From contig NC_091121.1 of NCBI RefSeq assembly GCF_040183065.1, forward strand, positions 41,500,787-41,564,786: 64,000 nucleotides of DNA. The letters are read 5' to 3'. Shown piece by piece: positions 62,298 to 64,000 of this stretch (its first letter is position 1; every line of letters begins with the position of its first letter). A program made the position numbers and the translations under genes. Source of the DNA: Periplaneta americana. Its lineage: Eukaryota; Arthropoda; Insecta; Blattodea; Blattidae. The notes under the pieces were generated by a model, which ran no database searches, was not told the origin of the DNA, and worked only from the letters and a program-made list of their open reading frames with translations.

Positions 62298-64000
62298 CTG
62301 TATGCAAGACTGAGGAACAGAATGAAAGTAGAGCATGAATAAATTCAGTGGTATGAAATGGACGTATTGTAGGAGAAATTATTCTGGCAGGCAGAAATTT
62401 TCACAAATAAATTATGACCTATTGGAACAAGACACAATTGGCAAAAAACACTCTTCATAGAAATGACCTGTGGAAATAATTGTTATATTCGTGTTTCATA
62501 GCTGCCTAAATTAATTTACAGCAACCATGAAAGTGAACTTTACATGTCCTTCAGTGATCAGTCTCGAAATTAAGCCACTTTTTTTTTTCTGGAAAAGAAG
62601 TGAAATGAATATGAAAAGAAACGTCTTTGCCTCTGCCAACTGAATTTATACAACTTTTCTCTGTTGTCATTAGCAACCGAGTTAACAATGCCTACATAAT
62701 TCTTCTTGTAACAAGAGGGTACAAGTTTACATGAAATTCGTTACAATAGTAGTTAAGATTCATATTATATTACTTTCAGCGTTTAGTAATGTTAAAAAAT
62801 CTTTCAGTATGTTTACTAAAAATAATTCCAAATAATAGCAATCCTTTCTGTGATGCAGTTTCTTTATTTTAATTAAAATTTTTAATAACTGTCTTTTATT
62901 GTCAGAATGTGTGCAGTTGTACTAAAATCACAATACTGCGACACTGCATACCTATATGATGTTAATGGTCTTGTCACATTCAGGATTCTTGTAAATGATA
63001 CACTGTTTGATAATCACAGTAAACTACTGTCTGTTCAAGTGGTTATGTCACATTCCGGTTTCCCCAACCTATTTCTGCTGGCCCCTCTGTAGAGGTTAGT
63101 GGCTGGGCCATTAGGATCTTTCCTGAAAATATTTGCTGTACCGAATTGGAAGCTACGTAATATTATACAACTGTTTAAAATAATTTAAAGAAAAGTGTCC
63201 TGTTAAGTAACTGTTATGTGATTTCACCTCTTCCGACAATCCTGCAACATAACCACTTGGACAGACAGTACACATGACACAAAATATCAAATCTATACTC
63301 CTTTAAGAGAAACCAGAATGTACTGTTCAATAAAAAGTTGTTGCACAGTTGAGTGTTTTTTTTTTTTTTTTTTTTACTATAAGTCATTGCTTAGAATTTC
63401 TTTCCTTTGTCTAGAAAAATATCACCAAAACAATTTTCCTAACTTCTGTAAATGTGGTTCTCCTGGATTACTAATATGGTTTCCCTGAATTTCCTTATAT
63501 GAAAATAAGAGAAATATGAATGAATCAAATAATTATGGATTATTTGTAACTTCTACTCTACATGCAGGATAAATTAAATATGAAAAAGTATTAGAGTGCC
63601 TAATGGGGTAAAGCCGAAACTTCCTGTAAACTATGGCTGTTACATTAGGTAGTGATAGTTCATTTTATATGTGCCAATGACTATCTATAGAAGCAAACTG
63701 TGACATCATCTGATAAGCTGAAGTTGCTGTGTAATGACTGAACATAAGTCACAAGTCTTCGTCTCTTACTCCTCCCTACCATTCCTACTTATAATAAGAA
63801 AAGAACAAAAACAGTGGCTTCCTCCTCTGAAAACGACACTGTACAGTGATTGCAAAAAATGTGCGTTTTGCAAGCAGAATACGTAGATTCCAGGTGACAT
63901 AAATTATACAAAAAAAAAAAATTATGATCTAAAAACTGAAAGATAAAAAATGGAAGACTTGATAGTAAATTGGCTTTGCTTTCATTATTGGTTAGTATTT
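62298..64000. other. No gene recognised
   Basis: AT-rich sequence with a T run at about 63356-63376 and small chance frames. The text near 62905-63091 gives a 61-codon frame without any family resemblance. Confidence 0.5.

Overview
This is eukaryotic DNA, almost certainly from an insect with a large, repeat-filled genome. Evidence is the AT-rich intergenic sequence, GT-AG introns of several kb, dense transposon relics and several tRNA-headed SINE families. The SINE repertoire looks like that of cockroaches and other Polyneoptera; that placement is from memory of such repeats and is weaker than 'insect'. Nothing prokaryotic is present.

Layout. 1-7340 is a pyrimidine-rich satellite (20-bp units built into 60-bp units, with a further ~1.25-kb level). 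7345-8860 is a second, decayed tandem array with a ~220-250-bp period. 9040-9183 holds one well-formed orphan exon on the minus strand. 9.9-21.4 kb is transposon debris (LINE relics, a Helitron, a mariner with both ends, SINEs, a foldback hairpin). 21.6-24.2 kb is a complete five-exon minus-strand gene for ribosomal protein L12 (165 aa). 24.8-27.4 kb holds SINE heads and a second Helitron in opposite orientation to the first.

From about 27.9 to 56.0 kb on the plus strand lies a dystrophin/dystrobrevin-superfamily gene with EF-hand-like exons, a ZZ zinc finger, coiled-coil exons and a terminal exon with stop. It best fits the insect dah (discontinuous actin hexagon) / dystrotelin-like branch. 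Ten exons are joined by matching splice phases except for one gap, where at least one exon must be missing from my model. Its introns hold most of the recognisable mobile elements: three solo-LTR-like fossils, RTE LINE, hAT, piggyBac-like, Harbinger-like and Tc1/mariner-like TIR elements, SINEs and triplet microsatellites. 57.0-57.6 kb is a palindromic tRNA-bearing element, 61.1-62.3 kb a TIR transposon with a transposase relic, and the rest to 64 kb shows no gene.

The two recognised genes are divergently oriented (RPL12 minus, dah-like plus) with about 3.7 kb between their start codons. No functional link between them is implied. I see no convincing new multigene system. The most unusual items are the hierarchical satellite, the tRNA-ended palindromes, the recurring N-terminal-only transposase relics and the microsatellites pressed against splice sites of one gene.
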